A stretch of 39,554 nt of DNA from Gammaproteobacteria bacterium (lineage in GTDB: Bacteria; Pseudomonadota; Gammaproteobacteria; PIVX01): the NCBI GenBank assembly GCA_003353785.1, contig PIVX01000015.1, positions 1 to 39,554 on the forward strand. Reading direction: 5' to 3'. Of the stretch, positions 25,716-34,022 are shown piece by piece; positions within the stretch are counted from its first letter, which is position 1, and each line of letters begins with the position of its first letter. Below the pieces are notes generated by a model. The model made no database searches. It saw only the letters and a program-made list of their open reading frames with translations, and had not been told where the DNA came from. The translations under genes were made by a program, and so were the position numbers.

Positions 25716-25976
25716 TTAGTTGATTCCAATAATTTTCTGTTGTTCTACTATTTCGTCATTAGCTGCTTTTTTTAGATAATCATTAGTATCATCGTCTTTA
25801 AATTTACCAAACCACCATCCGTCTTGCCAATGGTGAAAATTAGCTGTTCCAGGTTTATATGGATTATCTTCCAAGCTATTGGTTGAAGATAAAATATTTC
25901 CTTCATTCCAGCAATCTTCTAGAGATGGTAGTTGTATTTCAAGTAGCAGCTTAGCTACAGCAAGTGAATTAAGCAT
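25716..25976 (-). CDS. RMF/CrpP-like small protein (86 aa)
   Basis: The second half carries NPYKPGTANFHHWQDGWWFG (about 38-57). This resembles the NPY/CPY...W..GW core of ribosome modulation factor and of CrpP-like proteins. RMF dimerises 70S ribosomes in stationary phase. The first 37 residues (LAVAKLLLEIQLPSLEDCW) are extra compared with RMF. GGGAGG lies 6 bp before the ATG, a strong ribosome site. The long leader upstream (25977-26100) holds a small GAAGC/GCTTC hairpin. The RMF link rests on this one motif, so the role is tentative. Confidence 0.6.
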   Translation of the reverse strand: MLNSLAVAKLLLEIQLPSLEDCWNEGNILSSTNSLEDNPYKPGTANFHHWQDGWWFGKFKDDDTNDYLKKAANDEIVEQQKIIGIN

Positions 25977-26308
25977 AAAAGGCCTCCCATTTTTTATAGT
26001 TGTTTTTGTCAGTTTTCCATTTGAGAAGCTATTTTTTAAAATTGAAGCGTTCCTGCTTCCTTTGCGTCATCCATGTCCTAACCGACGATCTTAAAATCCT
26101 AACAGAATTTATTGCTATCGTAAAGTATATTATCACCAATGATTATTAAGTGTCTTCAATGTAGCTTAAATAGTCATTAAAGATCTATAAAAAACCAGCA
26201 ACTAAAAATATAGTTGGATTATTTGTTAATTTAAAATTATTTTTGATTTGGTATTTATTATTTAGCGAATAAATAATAATATTAGAACGTGATTTTACTA
26301 AGGGCTGA
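25977..26308. other. Intergenic, 332 bp, divergent promoters
   Basis: The region separates the RMF-like gene (minus) from the MipA gene (plus). On the minus strand a GC-richer patch at 26045-26085 contains GAAGCAGGAACGCTTC, a 5-bp hairpin, and a 12-codon open frame (MDDAKEAGTLQF). This may be leader structure or chance. Nothing else is seen. Confidence 0.4.
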
Positions 26309-27094
26309 ATGCAAGTGAAAATAAAAAGGTTACTTATCATTTTTTATATGATGCTTTTCTATGTAGATGTTAGTGCGCACGCTGATTATGCAAATAAGAA
26401 AAAAGAAAAATATTCATTATCCATTGGTCCTTTAGCCTTAATGATACCAAGATATGATGGAGCAAGTAGTTACCGATTTTTAGTTGTTCCAAACTTTAAT
26501 TTTAGATATAAAAATAATTTTAGTATTTCTCCGTATAGAGGACTTGGATTTAATTTTAGTGATCTTAAACCGCTCAGTTTTAATGTTGGAGCAAGATATA
26601 AATTCTGGTTTAGAAGTAAAAGGAGTGATATATTTCCAGGTATTGTTGACTTAAAACCGTATTTTGAAGGATATTTGATAGCTAAATATGCTGTTATTAG
26701 ACCTGTTATTTTTAGTATAGGGTTATATCATTCTTTGAATAAGCTATACTTTGGTGGATTTATGATAGCAGGAGTAAATTACTTTACTAGGATCACTGAA
26801 AAATTAAATGTATTTTGTGGGCCTAATATCAAAATTTCTAATACAAAACATATGAGAACATTGTATTCGGTCTCTAAAGCAGAATCTAAGTTAGCTAATA
26901 TATCAGAGTATGAGCTATCTGGTGGAGTAGAGAATATAAGATTTAATACGGGGATTAGTTATAAACTTAATGAAAAATGGAGTAGTCATTTCATGTTTTC
27001 AATAAAAAGGATCTTATTTGATGCTGCAAAAAGTCCACTTATTAAAAATAAATATCAATACTTTGCTAATTTAAGTTTAAGCCGCAAATTTTAA
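26309..27094 (+). CDS. MipA/OmpV-family outer-membrane protein
   Basis: The 261-aa protein has a signal peptide (about 1-24, ending DVSAHA) and then the OmpV/MipA pattern. LALMIPRYDGASSYRFLVVPNFNFRY (about 42-67) corresponds to the family's P-x-Y-x-G-S-x-x-Y-R start, followed by SPYRGLGFNF, FNVGARYKFWF, LKPYFEGYLI, LYFGGFMIAGVNYFT and a C-terminal FANLSLSRKF ending on Phe. The family includes an MltA-interacting scaffold and outer-membrane barrels. Its stop is 1 bp from the stop of the convergent usher gene. Confidence 0.82.
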   Translation: MQVKIKRLLIIFYMMLFYVDVSAHADYANKKKEKYSLSIGPLALMIPRYDGASSYRFLVVPNFNFRYKNNFSISPYRGLGFNFSDLKPLSFNVGARYKFWFRSKRSDIFPGIVDLKPYFEGYLIAKYAVIRPVIFSIGLYHSLNKLYFGGFMIAGVNYFTRITEKLNVFCGPNIKISNTKHMRTLYSVSKAESKLANISEYELSGGVENIRFNTGISYKLNEKWSSHFMFSIKRILFDAAKSPLIKNKYQYFANLSLSRKF

Positions 27095-27095
27095 G

Positions 27096-29611
27096 CTATG
27101 CAATATTTTTAGCTGTACAAGTTAATTTATCAAGCATTAGAACACCGCCTTCTGTTGCTTGATTAGGTACTATTAAATAACATTCTTTGGTTTCTTTTTT
27201 ATAGGTTACCCTGATTTTATCCCCTTTACTTACTTCAATTTGTGTTTCTCCAAACTCATCAGTGTTATTGTCAAATTCTGTACCTAGTTTTATAGATGCA
27301 TTTACGATAGGAATATCTTGTTCATCTACAAGTACTGTTATCAAGATAAAAAACTCTTTTGCTGATACTATGACGGGAAATATATTACTAGGGTAGAGCA
27401 GCAGATAATCAGGAAGATTTTCTATTTTATAGAAAGTTTCTTCACTTGCCGATGAAATTTGGATTCTATGATGTTTGTATGGGGGTAAGGAAAAGAAATA
27501 GTTACTATTTCCCTGTATTGTTTTAGTTTTGTCTTCATCAACCGTCACATGGAATTTAGAATCTTTTGCAGGAGAATTAACTCTAACAAAAGCTCCAGAA
27601 GTATATGGCATATCTAAGGTTGTAGTTATGCCATTTTTATGACTATATGCATATCCCCAAGTTTTACTAGTAGACCCATTAAATAGGTAACCATAATCAT
27701 GATTAGGTAAATGTTGAGCTAATATTTGAGCCTGTAAATTATATGGTTTATAATTTAATTCTCCAATATATGATGATTCTAGTTGTTTAATAAATTTCCC
27801 ATGGTCTTTTTTTGGTTTTCTTTTAAGATTAGCTGTTGCTGATGTTGAAAGGTCATCTGTTAGGTCATAATCTATTTTATAATTTAGAGCTTGACGATAG
27901 TTTTCAGCACCATCCGGTCTATCTCCAATTATACTAATAGTTTGTTTAATGGATTTGCCAGATATTTGTATATTGATACTTGCAAGAAATGAATAACCAG
28001 TTTGAGTTTTAGTAGTATTAAAAGAAAAATCTCCACTAGTTCCTGATGTATTAAATAAGGATCTAGAGTAATTTAGTGAAAGTTCGTATTCTCGTTCTCT
28101 GTCTTTACTGTGATAAGTAGTGTAATCATAGGCAATACTTACAGTATTTTTTAAAAAAGTATATGAAGTGACTATATCTAAACTAGTTTGACTTTCTTGT
28201 AGCATATCTAGAGGGCTTGTTTTTGCGATGTCAGTTGTTGAATGAATGTTTTTTTTATCATTAATATTTCTGGCTGTCATGCTAATAGATAATCCTCCTA
28301 TGTTCTCTAATGTTGCCGAAATGCTTTCTCCTATTCCTTGCTCTGAGGCGAAAAAACCTCCAATATTTAACTGATAGAAGCTACCGAATCTTGATAACTC
28401 TATTGCCCCTGCTGTATAAGATATATCTGACACAGAAGTAATTTCGATAGCATTGTATTTTGATAATCTCCAAGAATAACTAGCAAGGAAAATGGGGTTG
28501 TTTTCATGATAGACTGGAAATATACTGCTAGCTGTTGCTTCAGTATCTGGAGGAAGCCCTATCATGAAACTATAATTATTTTTACCTATGGCAGGAAAAT
28601 TTTCTTTTTTTATAAATAACCTATTCATAAGTTTAGATTGGCCATATAGAGTTGTTGTCTTAATTTTAATAGGATATACCCCTGAAGGTAATGATTCTGT
28701 ATCTAAAAAATAATTTCCAGGTGGGAAAAATTTAGAATAAATAACAGCATTATCTTTAGTAACTTCAACTATACTAGGTTCGCTAACATTAACTTGAATA
28801 GGTGTACCATACTGAATGTGTGGGTTTACAATTAAGGTAGAGTTTCTTTTAACTGATACCCCTAAAGTATTTTGCGATGGTATTAAAAATGAACCACCAG
28901 TGTTAACGGTACCTGCAGAAAAGATATGCTCTCTAGTTCGGTAGTTTACGATTAAGTTATTCATTTTGTATAAAGGTAGTTCTTCGGAATTTATTTCTTT
29001 ATCAAACCCTAATGATACTATTGAAAATAATTTTGCTTCAAAATTGTTTTTTGACATTGAAGCAATACTGTTAAGAGACATTCTTGTAAGGCTCTCTTTT
29101 CCCTTTTTTTTATAAATGCTTTTTACAAATAGGCTTTTCTTTGCAGAAATTCCAAATGGGGTTTTTGCATCTTCAATATATTCTAGTTCTGGAAGAGATG
29201 CTGGTTTTAAAAATTTATAATTTATAAAAATATAAGCATTATATTTATTACGGTCTAATATAATACCAATGACTTCAGGAGTAATTAATTTACACTTGCG
29301 CCTATCTTTTTGATTACATACTAAGTCAACGTGAGGATTGAGGGTTTTGCTTAACTCTTTTAGAATAAGCTCTGGTTGCTCTATAAAGGATAATTTTTTT
29401 AGAACTGCATTTGGCTCATCAAAAGTAAAATAATCATCATCAAAATTGGCGATAAAACTACCAAGATATTCATCATGATAGTATAAATCGATTGGTGAGT
29501 TTTCTTCTGTTGAAATATCATCAAAACCTTCAGGGATTAACTCTTCTGCATAGATTAGCTGTGCTAATAGAGCTAAAAAAAAAATATATAGAGTTTTAAA
29601 TTATTCTTCAA
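27096..29611 (-). CDS. Fimbrial outer-membrane usher (CS1/TcfC type), frame broken at a T10 tract
   Basis: Usher that exports and assembles pilins. From the ATG at 29081 there are 661 codons, but the same frame is open upstream to 29600 and encodes clear usher N-terminal sequence: IDLYYHDEYLGSF, NAVLKKL, LVCNQKDRRKCKL (the Cys pair) and EVIGIILD. The signal peptide core (FFLALLAQLIYA then EE) lies there too, yet this stretch has no ATG, GTG or TTG. A TTG at 29611, overlapping the chaperone TGA, would start MKNNLKLYIFFF in a frame one base off. Eleven Ts instead of the ten at 29575-29584 would fuse them into a full usher of about 838 aa. It ends with a carboxypeptidase-like beta domain (VNASIKLGTEFDNNTDEFGETQIEV). 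It may be slippage-corrected, phase-variable, a fresh pseudogene or a sequence error. Confidence 0.85.
29575..29584 (-). repeat. Homopolymer T10 (minus strand) in usher signal peptide
   Basis: Ten consecutive A on the plus strand. It is the exact point where the usable start frame and the usher frame separate by one base. Tracts of this length are prone to replication and RNA-polymerase slippage in AT-rich genomes. Confidence 0.85.
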
Positions 29612-30315
29612 CTTACCAAGTGTTCTTTCTCTGTTCCAGCAGTATTTTGAGTTAAGCTAACTGGTCTAGATGCATTCTTAAGAGTAATTGTTCTCTTGTT
29701 ACCTGGAAAAACCGTTTTACTAGCGTAACTGATACAATCCTCGCCTTCACATTGCTTGATTTTTTGTATTTTAATAGTAGTATTTCCAGTGTTTTCAATC
29801 ACTAAATTTTTGCCTGATTTTGTCATTTTTAAATTTGGGTGCATAGCTTTAGGTCTTACGACAACTAAGGTATTGGTACCAATGCCAACATGCAATTTAA
29901 GACCCACTGCGTCTTTATCCTCTAATTCTTTCTTTTTAGATGGTAGAGGAGCTGTACTTGAATAAATTCTAAAAAATTGATCTGAGCTTTGAGCTGACAT
30001 TCTTTTTAAGACTTTAATCTTTCTAGACTGCCCTTGTTTTAAAATTAATTTTTTAGGCACAGTAATGATTTCATTTTTTGTGGCATCTCTGGTTTGACTA
30101 TTTTCTTTACCAAGTTCGCTAACAGCTTTAACTTCTATTTTAATAAAAGCTTTTTCATCACCGTGGTTTGATAAACTAAAATATTGTATTCTATTTGAAG
30201 AGGAAAAATCTAATGTCTGGACTGATGCTGCTAATTTTGTACCAGCAAAAACATTACTACTTAGAGCTAGCATCATCAGGTTGATGACATAAAAAAAAGT
30301 TGTTCTATTTTTCAT
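29608..30315 (-). CDS. Periplasmic fimbrial chaperone (PapD-like, CS1 type)
   Basis: The 235-aa protein has a signal peptide (about 1-24, ending SNVFA). The PapD-type N-terminal Ig domain follows (LDFSSSNRIQYFSLSNHGDEKAFIKIEV, IITVPKKLILKQGQSRKIKVL, DQFFRIYSSTAPL), then VGIGTNTLVVVRP and the second domain (NLVIENTGNTTIKIQKIKQC, FPGNKRTITL). It binds pilins in the periplasm by donor-strand complementation and delivers them to the usher. It follows the pilins and overlaps the putative usher start (TTGA), so translation is probably coupled. Confidence 0.9.
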   Translation of the reverse strand: MKNRTTFFYVINLMMLALSSNVFAGTKLAASVQTLDFSSSNRIQYFSLSNHGDEKAFIKIEVKAVSELGKENSQTRDATKNEIITVPKKLILKQGQSRKIKVLKRMSAQSSDQFFRIYSSTAPLPSKKKELEDKDAVGLKLHVGIGTNTLVVVRPKAMHPNLKMTKSGKNLVIENTGNTTIKIQKIKQCEGEDCISYASKTVFPGNKRTITLKNASRPVSLTQNTAGTEKEHLVS

Positions 30316-30333
30316 AATTAATCTTTACAAATA

Positions 30334-30366
30334 ATTAGATGATAGCCATAAAGGCTATCATCTAAT
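30334..30366 (-). promoter_or_regulatory. 14-bp intercistronic stem-loop after the pilin gene
   Basis: ATTAGATGATAGCC pairs perfectly with GGCTATCATCTAAT around a 5-nt loop (ATAAA on the plus strand). It begins 8 bp after the stop codon of the second pilin and lies 19 bp before the chaperone start. It is not followed by a U-run. Hairpins at this place in fimbrial operons protect the pilin mRNA and lower downstream expression, so pilin is made in excess. Confidence 0.75.
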
Positions 30367-30373
30367 AATATGT

Positions 30374-30934
30374 CTATACACCAGTATAAGGAGTAGTTGA
30401 AGCACTGAATCCAAAGTCATAAGTACCAGCTTTAGCTATACGAAGATCAGCTACAGCTATGCTCAAGTTAAATTTAACTTGGTTAGCACAATTAGTTCCG
30501 CTTGCATTAGCATCGCTGTGATCTGCTAAACTTTTTGCTTGTCCTGGGCTTAAAGCTACTGGATTAGCATCGTCAGTACTAGATACATATAAAGCTGTTA
30601 TTACTTTACCTAATGTAGCATTGTATAGAGCAAAATTTTGACCACTAATATAGTTTATATCTGCTGTAACAGTTAAGTCATAGTCTCCGTTTGGATGTGT
30701 TGTAAACATACAAGCAGTAGCAATAACTGTAGTTTCTAACGGTGTATTATTAGCAATTGAATTTTGAATATCACTTCCTGATAGTGTTACTTGTGCAGTT
30801 GAAGTAATTCCTGTTATTATTGAATGATCAGGAATGACCACCTGCGTTTGTCCAGCTGCAGCAAAAGTATTAGAAGTTATTGCTAAACTTAAGAGCGCTG
30901 CTATTCCTAGCAGTATTTTATTTAATATTTTCAT
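30374..30934 (-). CDS. CS1-type major fimbrial subunit
   Basis: The 186-aa pilin has a signal peptide (MKILNKILLGIAALLSLAITSNTFA) and a mature N-terminus AAGQTQVVIPDHSIITGITS. CooA/CfaB-type features follow: NTPLETTVIATACMFT, PNGDYDLTVTAD, FALYNATLGKVITALYVSS, NCANQVKFNLSIAVADL and a final beta strand AGTYDFGFSASTTPY. Two Cys can form the pilin disulfide. I moved the start from an upstream in-frame Met to 30934, where GGAGG lies at the right distance and the signal peptide begins. It is expected to be the bulk shaft protein, given its good ribosome site and the protecting hairpin behind it. Confidence 0.88.
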   Translation of the reverse strand: MKILNKILLGIAALLSLAITSNTFAAAGQTQVVIPDHSIITGITSTAQVTLSGSDIQNSIANNTPLETTVIATACMFTTHPNGDYDLTVTADINYISGQNFALYNATLGKVITALYVSSTDDANPVALSPGQAKSLADHSDANASGTNCANQVKFNLSIAVADLRIAKAGTYDFGFSASTTPYTGV

Positions 30935-31147
30935 TTTACCTCCATGTAAATATAAATTGTTTAATAAAAAGTTAGAAGATAAATGTAAATTTTGCAAATT
31001 TTTTTTAACATGTTGAATAATCAGCTAAATAATATAAACGATATTTTTAGTGTGGATAACCTATTGAGAAATAGCATTTTTTCAATTATTCATTAAATCA
31101 GCATTTCTTATGGGCATGCCTGCTTATGTAGATAAAGCTTTGTGGAA

Positions 31148-31702
31148 TTATAATTGAGAGGTAGAGGTATATGTATTAAAAGAAAAATAATATGTGCCTG
31201 GTTTTGCTTTTCTTAATTCTGCTACTGAAATAACTAAATAAAATTTAACTCTATTAATACAATTATTTTGACCGGATTCATTATCACTATGCTCTGTTAG
31301 AGATTTAGTCAGATTGGGCTTAAACTCAATTCCTTTTGGATCATTCATGCTAAATAGGAATAAATTTACTGTAATTTTGCCGAGTGATTGATTATATAGA
31401 GCAAAATTCTTATTTTGCATAAATTTTTGATCTGCAGTTATAGTAAAACCATAATCACCATCTGGATTTGCTGTAAAAATACATGCATTAGCAATAATAC
31501 CGGTTTTCAATGGTTGATTATCTGAAATGGATTTTTGGATATTGGTTGGTTTTAAAGTGAGCTTCGTAGTAGAGTTAATACTGGTAATTATTGATTGCTC
31601 TGGAATAATAACTATAGTTTTTGCAGTTGCACCAAAGGAATTAGGCAGTAAAATTACATTATCTATTAATATGATCAGAATAATAAATTTATAAATTTTC
31701 AT
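31148..31702 (-). CDS. CS1-type pilin paralogue, first gene of the fimbrial operon
   Basis: This 184-aa protein is colinear with the pilin at 30374. A signal peptide (about 1-25) leads to TIVIIPEQSIITSINSTTKL, QPLKTGIIANACIFTANPDG, FALYNQSLGKITVNLFLFS, NCINRVKFYLVISVAEL and PGTYYFSFNTYT. It keeps both Cys. It is more diverged and more basic, and is probably a minor or alternative subunit. Classical CS1 operons have one major pilin plus a larger tip adhesin after the usher. No tip gene is visible here, so this paralogue might take another role. The gap to the next pilin is 213 bp, long enough for a second promoter. Confidence 0.85.
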   Translation of the reverse strand: MKIYKFIILIILIDNVILLPNSFGATAKTIVIIPEQSIITSINSTTKLTLKPTNIQKSISDNQPLKTGIIANACIFTANPDGDYGFTITADQKFMQNKNFALYNQSLGKITVNLFLFSMNDPKGIEFKPNLTKSLTEHSDNESGQNNCINRVKFYLVISVAELRKAKPGTYYFSFNTYTSTSQL

Positions 31703-31921
31703 GTCTTTAGTATAGATAGGAATTTGTTATATATTCAAATAGTTTCATCGTGATGTTTCATAATTGAATTATGTATTGTTAATATTAAATGCTAGTAGAT
31801 TAAATTTTAACATTCTAATTAGTAAAACTTAGGAAGATTGGTAATTATTTTACTGACTAGATTTTTACATGAAATGATATATAATTTATATTAGGACGAT
31901 ATTATTGCCATTGGAAGAATT

Positions 31922-32473
31922 ATGCCAATTAGGAATACAAACTATTCATATGGAAGCTTAAGTAAATTTTTTCACTGGTTATGCGCCACAATGGTTATAA
32001 TCTTACTAGTAGTCGGCTTTTTTATGCATGATTTCTCAGATATATTTAGAGGGACTGCATATAATTTGCATAAGTCTAGTGGTATACTGTTGATGGTTAT
32101 AATGTTATTAAGAGCTATTTGGATGCTAACAAATCCGAAGCCAACCATGCCCTCAAATACCCCTGCATGGGAAGTTTTTTTTGCTTATCTAGTTCATTAC
32201 GCTTTTTATGTGTTATTAATTATTATGCCATTATCTGGCTGGTTAATGTCATGTGCCTATGGATATCCTCCAAATTTTTTCGGATTATTTATGATTCCAT
32301 TTCCTGGGATCACAAAAAATGTTGCTTTTGCAGAGATTATGCACTCTGTTCATCTAATAGTCGCATGGTGCTTGGTATGTTTAGTTTCTATTCATGTGTT
32401 AGCAGCGTTAAAGCATCATTTTATTAACAAAGATAACCTACTTTTAAGAATGCTTCCAGGACAAAAAAATTAG
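31922..32473 (+). CDS. cybB: Cytochrome b561
   Basis: Four-helix inner-membrane dihaem cytochrome that moves electrons from quinol. The 183-aa protein has KFFHWLCATMVI (His18), NLHKSSG (His50), PLSGWLMS, MHSVHLIVAW (His141, His144), VSIHVLAALKHHF (His158) and the family-typical end LLLRMLPG. The haem-ligand histidines in all four helices are present. GGAAG precedes the ATG. It is oriented opposite to the fimbrial operon and stands alone. Confidence 0.93.
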   Translation: MPIRNTNYSYGSLSKFFHWLCATMVIILLVVGFFMHDFSDIFRGTAYNLHKSSGILLMVIMLLRAIWMLTNPKPTMPSNTPAWEVFFAYLVHYAFYVLLIIMPLSGWLMSCAYGYPPNFFGLFMIPFPGITKNVAFAEIMHSVHLIVAWCLVCLVSIHVLAALKHHFINKDNLLLRMLPGQKN

Positions 32474-32979
32474 AAAATTTTATCTAGTTTTTGTATCCAT
32501 TACCTAAAATTATTTACGTTCTAACTTTCAAAAAATACTAAAAACAGCTATAAAAAAATTAAATCTTTTCGTAAACAATTCCAATTACTTTATGTAGAAG
32601 TGATTATTTTTTTATTTGACTACAGTAAAGGTAAAACATTGTAATAATACTGCAAACAAAAATAAGTTAAATTTGGCATATACCTGCTTGTTTATTTCTG
32701 AATAGTTATAATTAATTAACTATAATAGTTATAGCTTAAAATTATATATAAATAGGACATTCGGTTTTTATTATTGCCTGAAAGTGTAATTAAGCAGCAT
32801 AAATACCTACAAAATACCTATATGCTAGCTATTAATATTGTGTCATAATGCCTTTTCAATTAAGTAAAACTTTACTTAAAAATTTATGAAGCAATTGGTC
32901 TTTTGTTTAATAGCGGCACTAGCCAAGCATACATACATTAGACCAGCTTCAATCAAAAAGGAAAGAAGAAAATTTTACT
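32474..32979. other. Intergenic, 506 bp
   Basis: Very AT-rich gap between convergent genes. ATAGTTA, TAACTAT and ATAGTTA occur in a row at about 32703-32737, able to form a 7-bp hairpin in two ways. No open frame, RNA gene or IS trace is seen. For its length it is the emptiest part of the window. Confidence 0.5.
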
Positions 32980-33693
32980 TTAGCCTTTATTCACTATTAG
33001 CCAAGGATTACTAAAGGGTTCCATTGCTAGTACATATTCTTTACTTTTACAACACCCGCAACAGATTAATTCATCCCATAAATATTGTGCATAAGCTCTT
33101 GTGTCATCTTCTTGCATTCGCATATACCGGAGAGTAGCATCTACATGTCTTCTAACCTTTTTATCAAAATAATAAACTCTATAGCTTTTCTTTGGATATC
33201 CAACAAAATGACTTTTTTGTTTATAGGTTAATCTATTTTCTAAAATTCTATAAGCCAAATTTTCTTTATTAGAATAACCACCTTTTTGTTCGGATATTAA
33301 GAGTGTAAAATTTAACGCTGATGGTAGATCAACTCTTATGAAGTTATAACTGGCTAACATTTTAATCATATCTATATATTTATTATCGATATTTGCTTTT
33401 AAAGATTGAATAAGAGCAGTTTCTCCAAACTCATCTATGTGATTAATACTAGCTAGATGTAGATCAATAAGTATTTTTGCTTGTACTGTTAAGTTTTGTT
33501 TTACGAGCAATCTAAAAGCTTGTTGAAATTCTTGTGCTGGAGTTACCTTTTTAAACTTGCTTATTAGAATGCGTAATTTAGCTGGTGATAAGTTGTTGTT
33601 GGAAATACCATCTAATAGTTTGCCAGCAGAAATGTTACTATAAAAAAAGATTAAAATAATTAATATGAAAGGCTGTTGTAATTTATGCTTCAT
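32980..33693 (-). CDS. Secreted ankyrin-like hypothetical protein (237 aa)
   Basis: The signal peptide (about 1-23, ending SNISAG) is followed by a helical region (about 24-145) with one near-canonical ankyrin repeat: KILIDLHLASINHIDEFGETALIQSL, then a second helix pair YIDMIKMLASYNFIRVDLPS. The C-terminal part has basic residues (KKSYRVYYFDKKVRRHVDATLRYMR) and a Cys cluster LICCGCCKSKE (about 210-220). Ankyrin proteins with a Sec signal would be periplasmic or released through a second system. It resembles the first half of the protein at 9898-11145. The role is unknown. Confidence 0.65.
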   Translation of the reverse strand: MKHKLQQPFILIILIFFYSNISAGKLLDGISNNNLSPAKLRILISKFKKVTPAQEFQQAFRLLVKQNLTVQAKILIDLHLASINHIDEFGETALIQSLKANIDNKYIDMIKMLASYNFIRVDLPSALNFTLLISEQKGGYSNKENLAYRILENRLTYKQKSHFVGYPKKSYRVYYFDKKVRRHVDATLRYMRMQEDDTRAYAQYLWDELICCGCCKSKEYVLAMEPFSNPWLIVNKG

Positions 33694-34022
33694 TATATTA
33701 TCTCCTTATATTTATTTAGGCCACACTACCATAATGTAAAACTATATTAAAGATTAATATAGTTTTTATCGCTATAAAAGATCCATAAAATTCAGGATTA
33801 AATAAACATATATTTCAATAAGTTACATATGAATAATCAATACTCTAATTGGTGACTGCTATCCGTCATATGGAGATGCGCCGATTGAAGTGTTTGGCAA
33901 TATATAAACAGTAAACGCCTGAGTAGCGCGTCTTATATCGCTGCTATTAATGATGGTTTATGACGTTGTTGCTAAATTTAGCTTATATCGCTAGAATGCC
34001 TTATTCAATATTAAGTGACTTT
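33694..34022. other. Intergenic with possible gene remnant
   Basis: Divergent promoter region. The stretch 33850-33958 is less AT-rich than its surroundings. On the plus strand it reads TLIGDCYPSYGDAPIEVFGN, then after a one-base shift SKRLSSASYIAAINDGL and a stop. This looks like the tail of a lost coding region that I cannot name. CTTATATCGCT occurs twice (33932 and 33982). Confidence 0.3.

Noticed and set aside
32119..32427. 102-codon plus-strand ORF
   Set aside because: Out-of-frame shadow of the cytochrome b561 gene.
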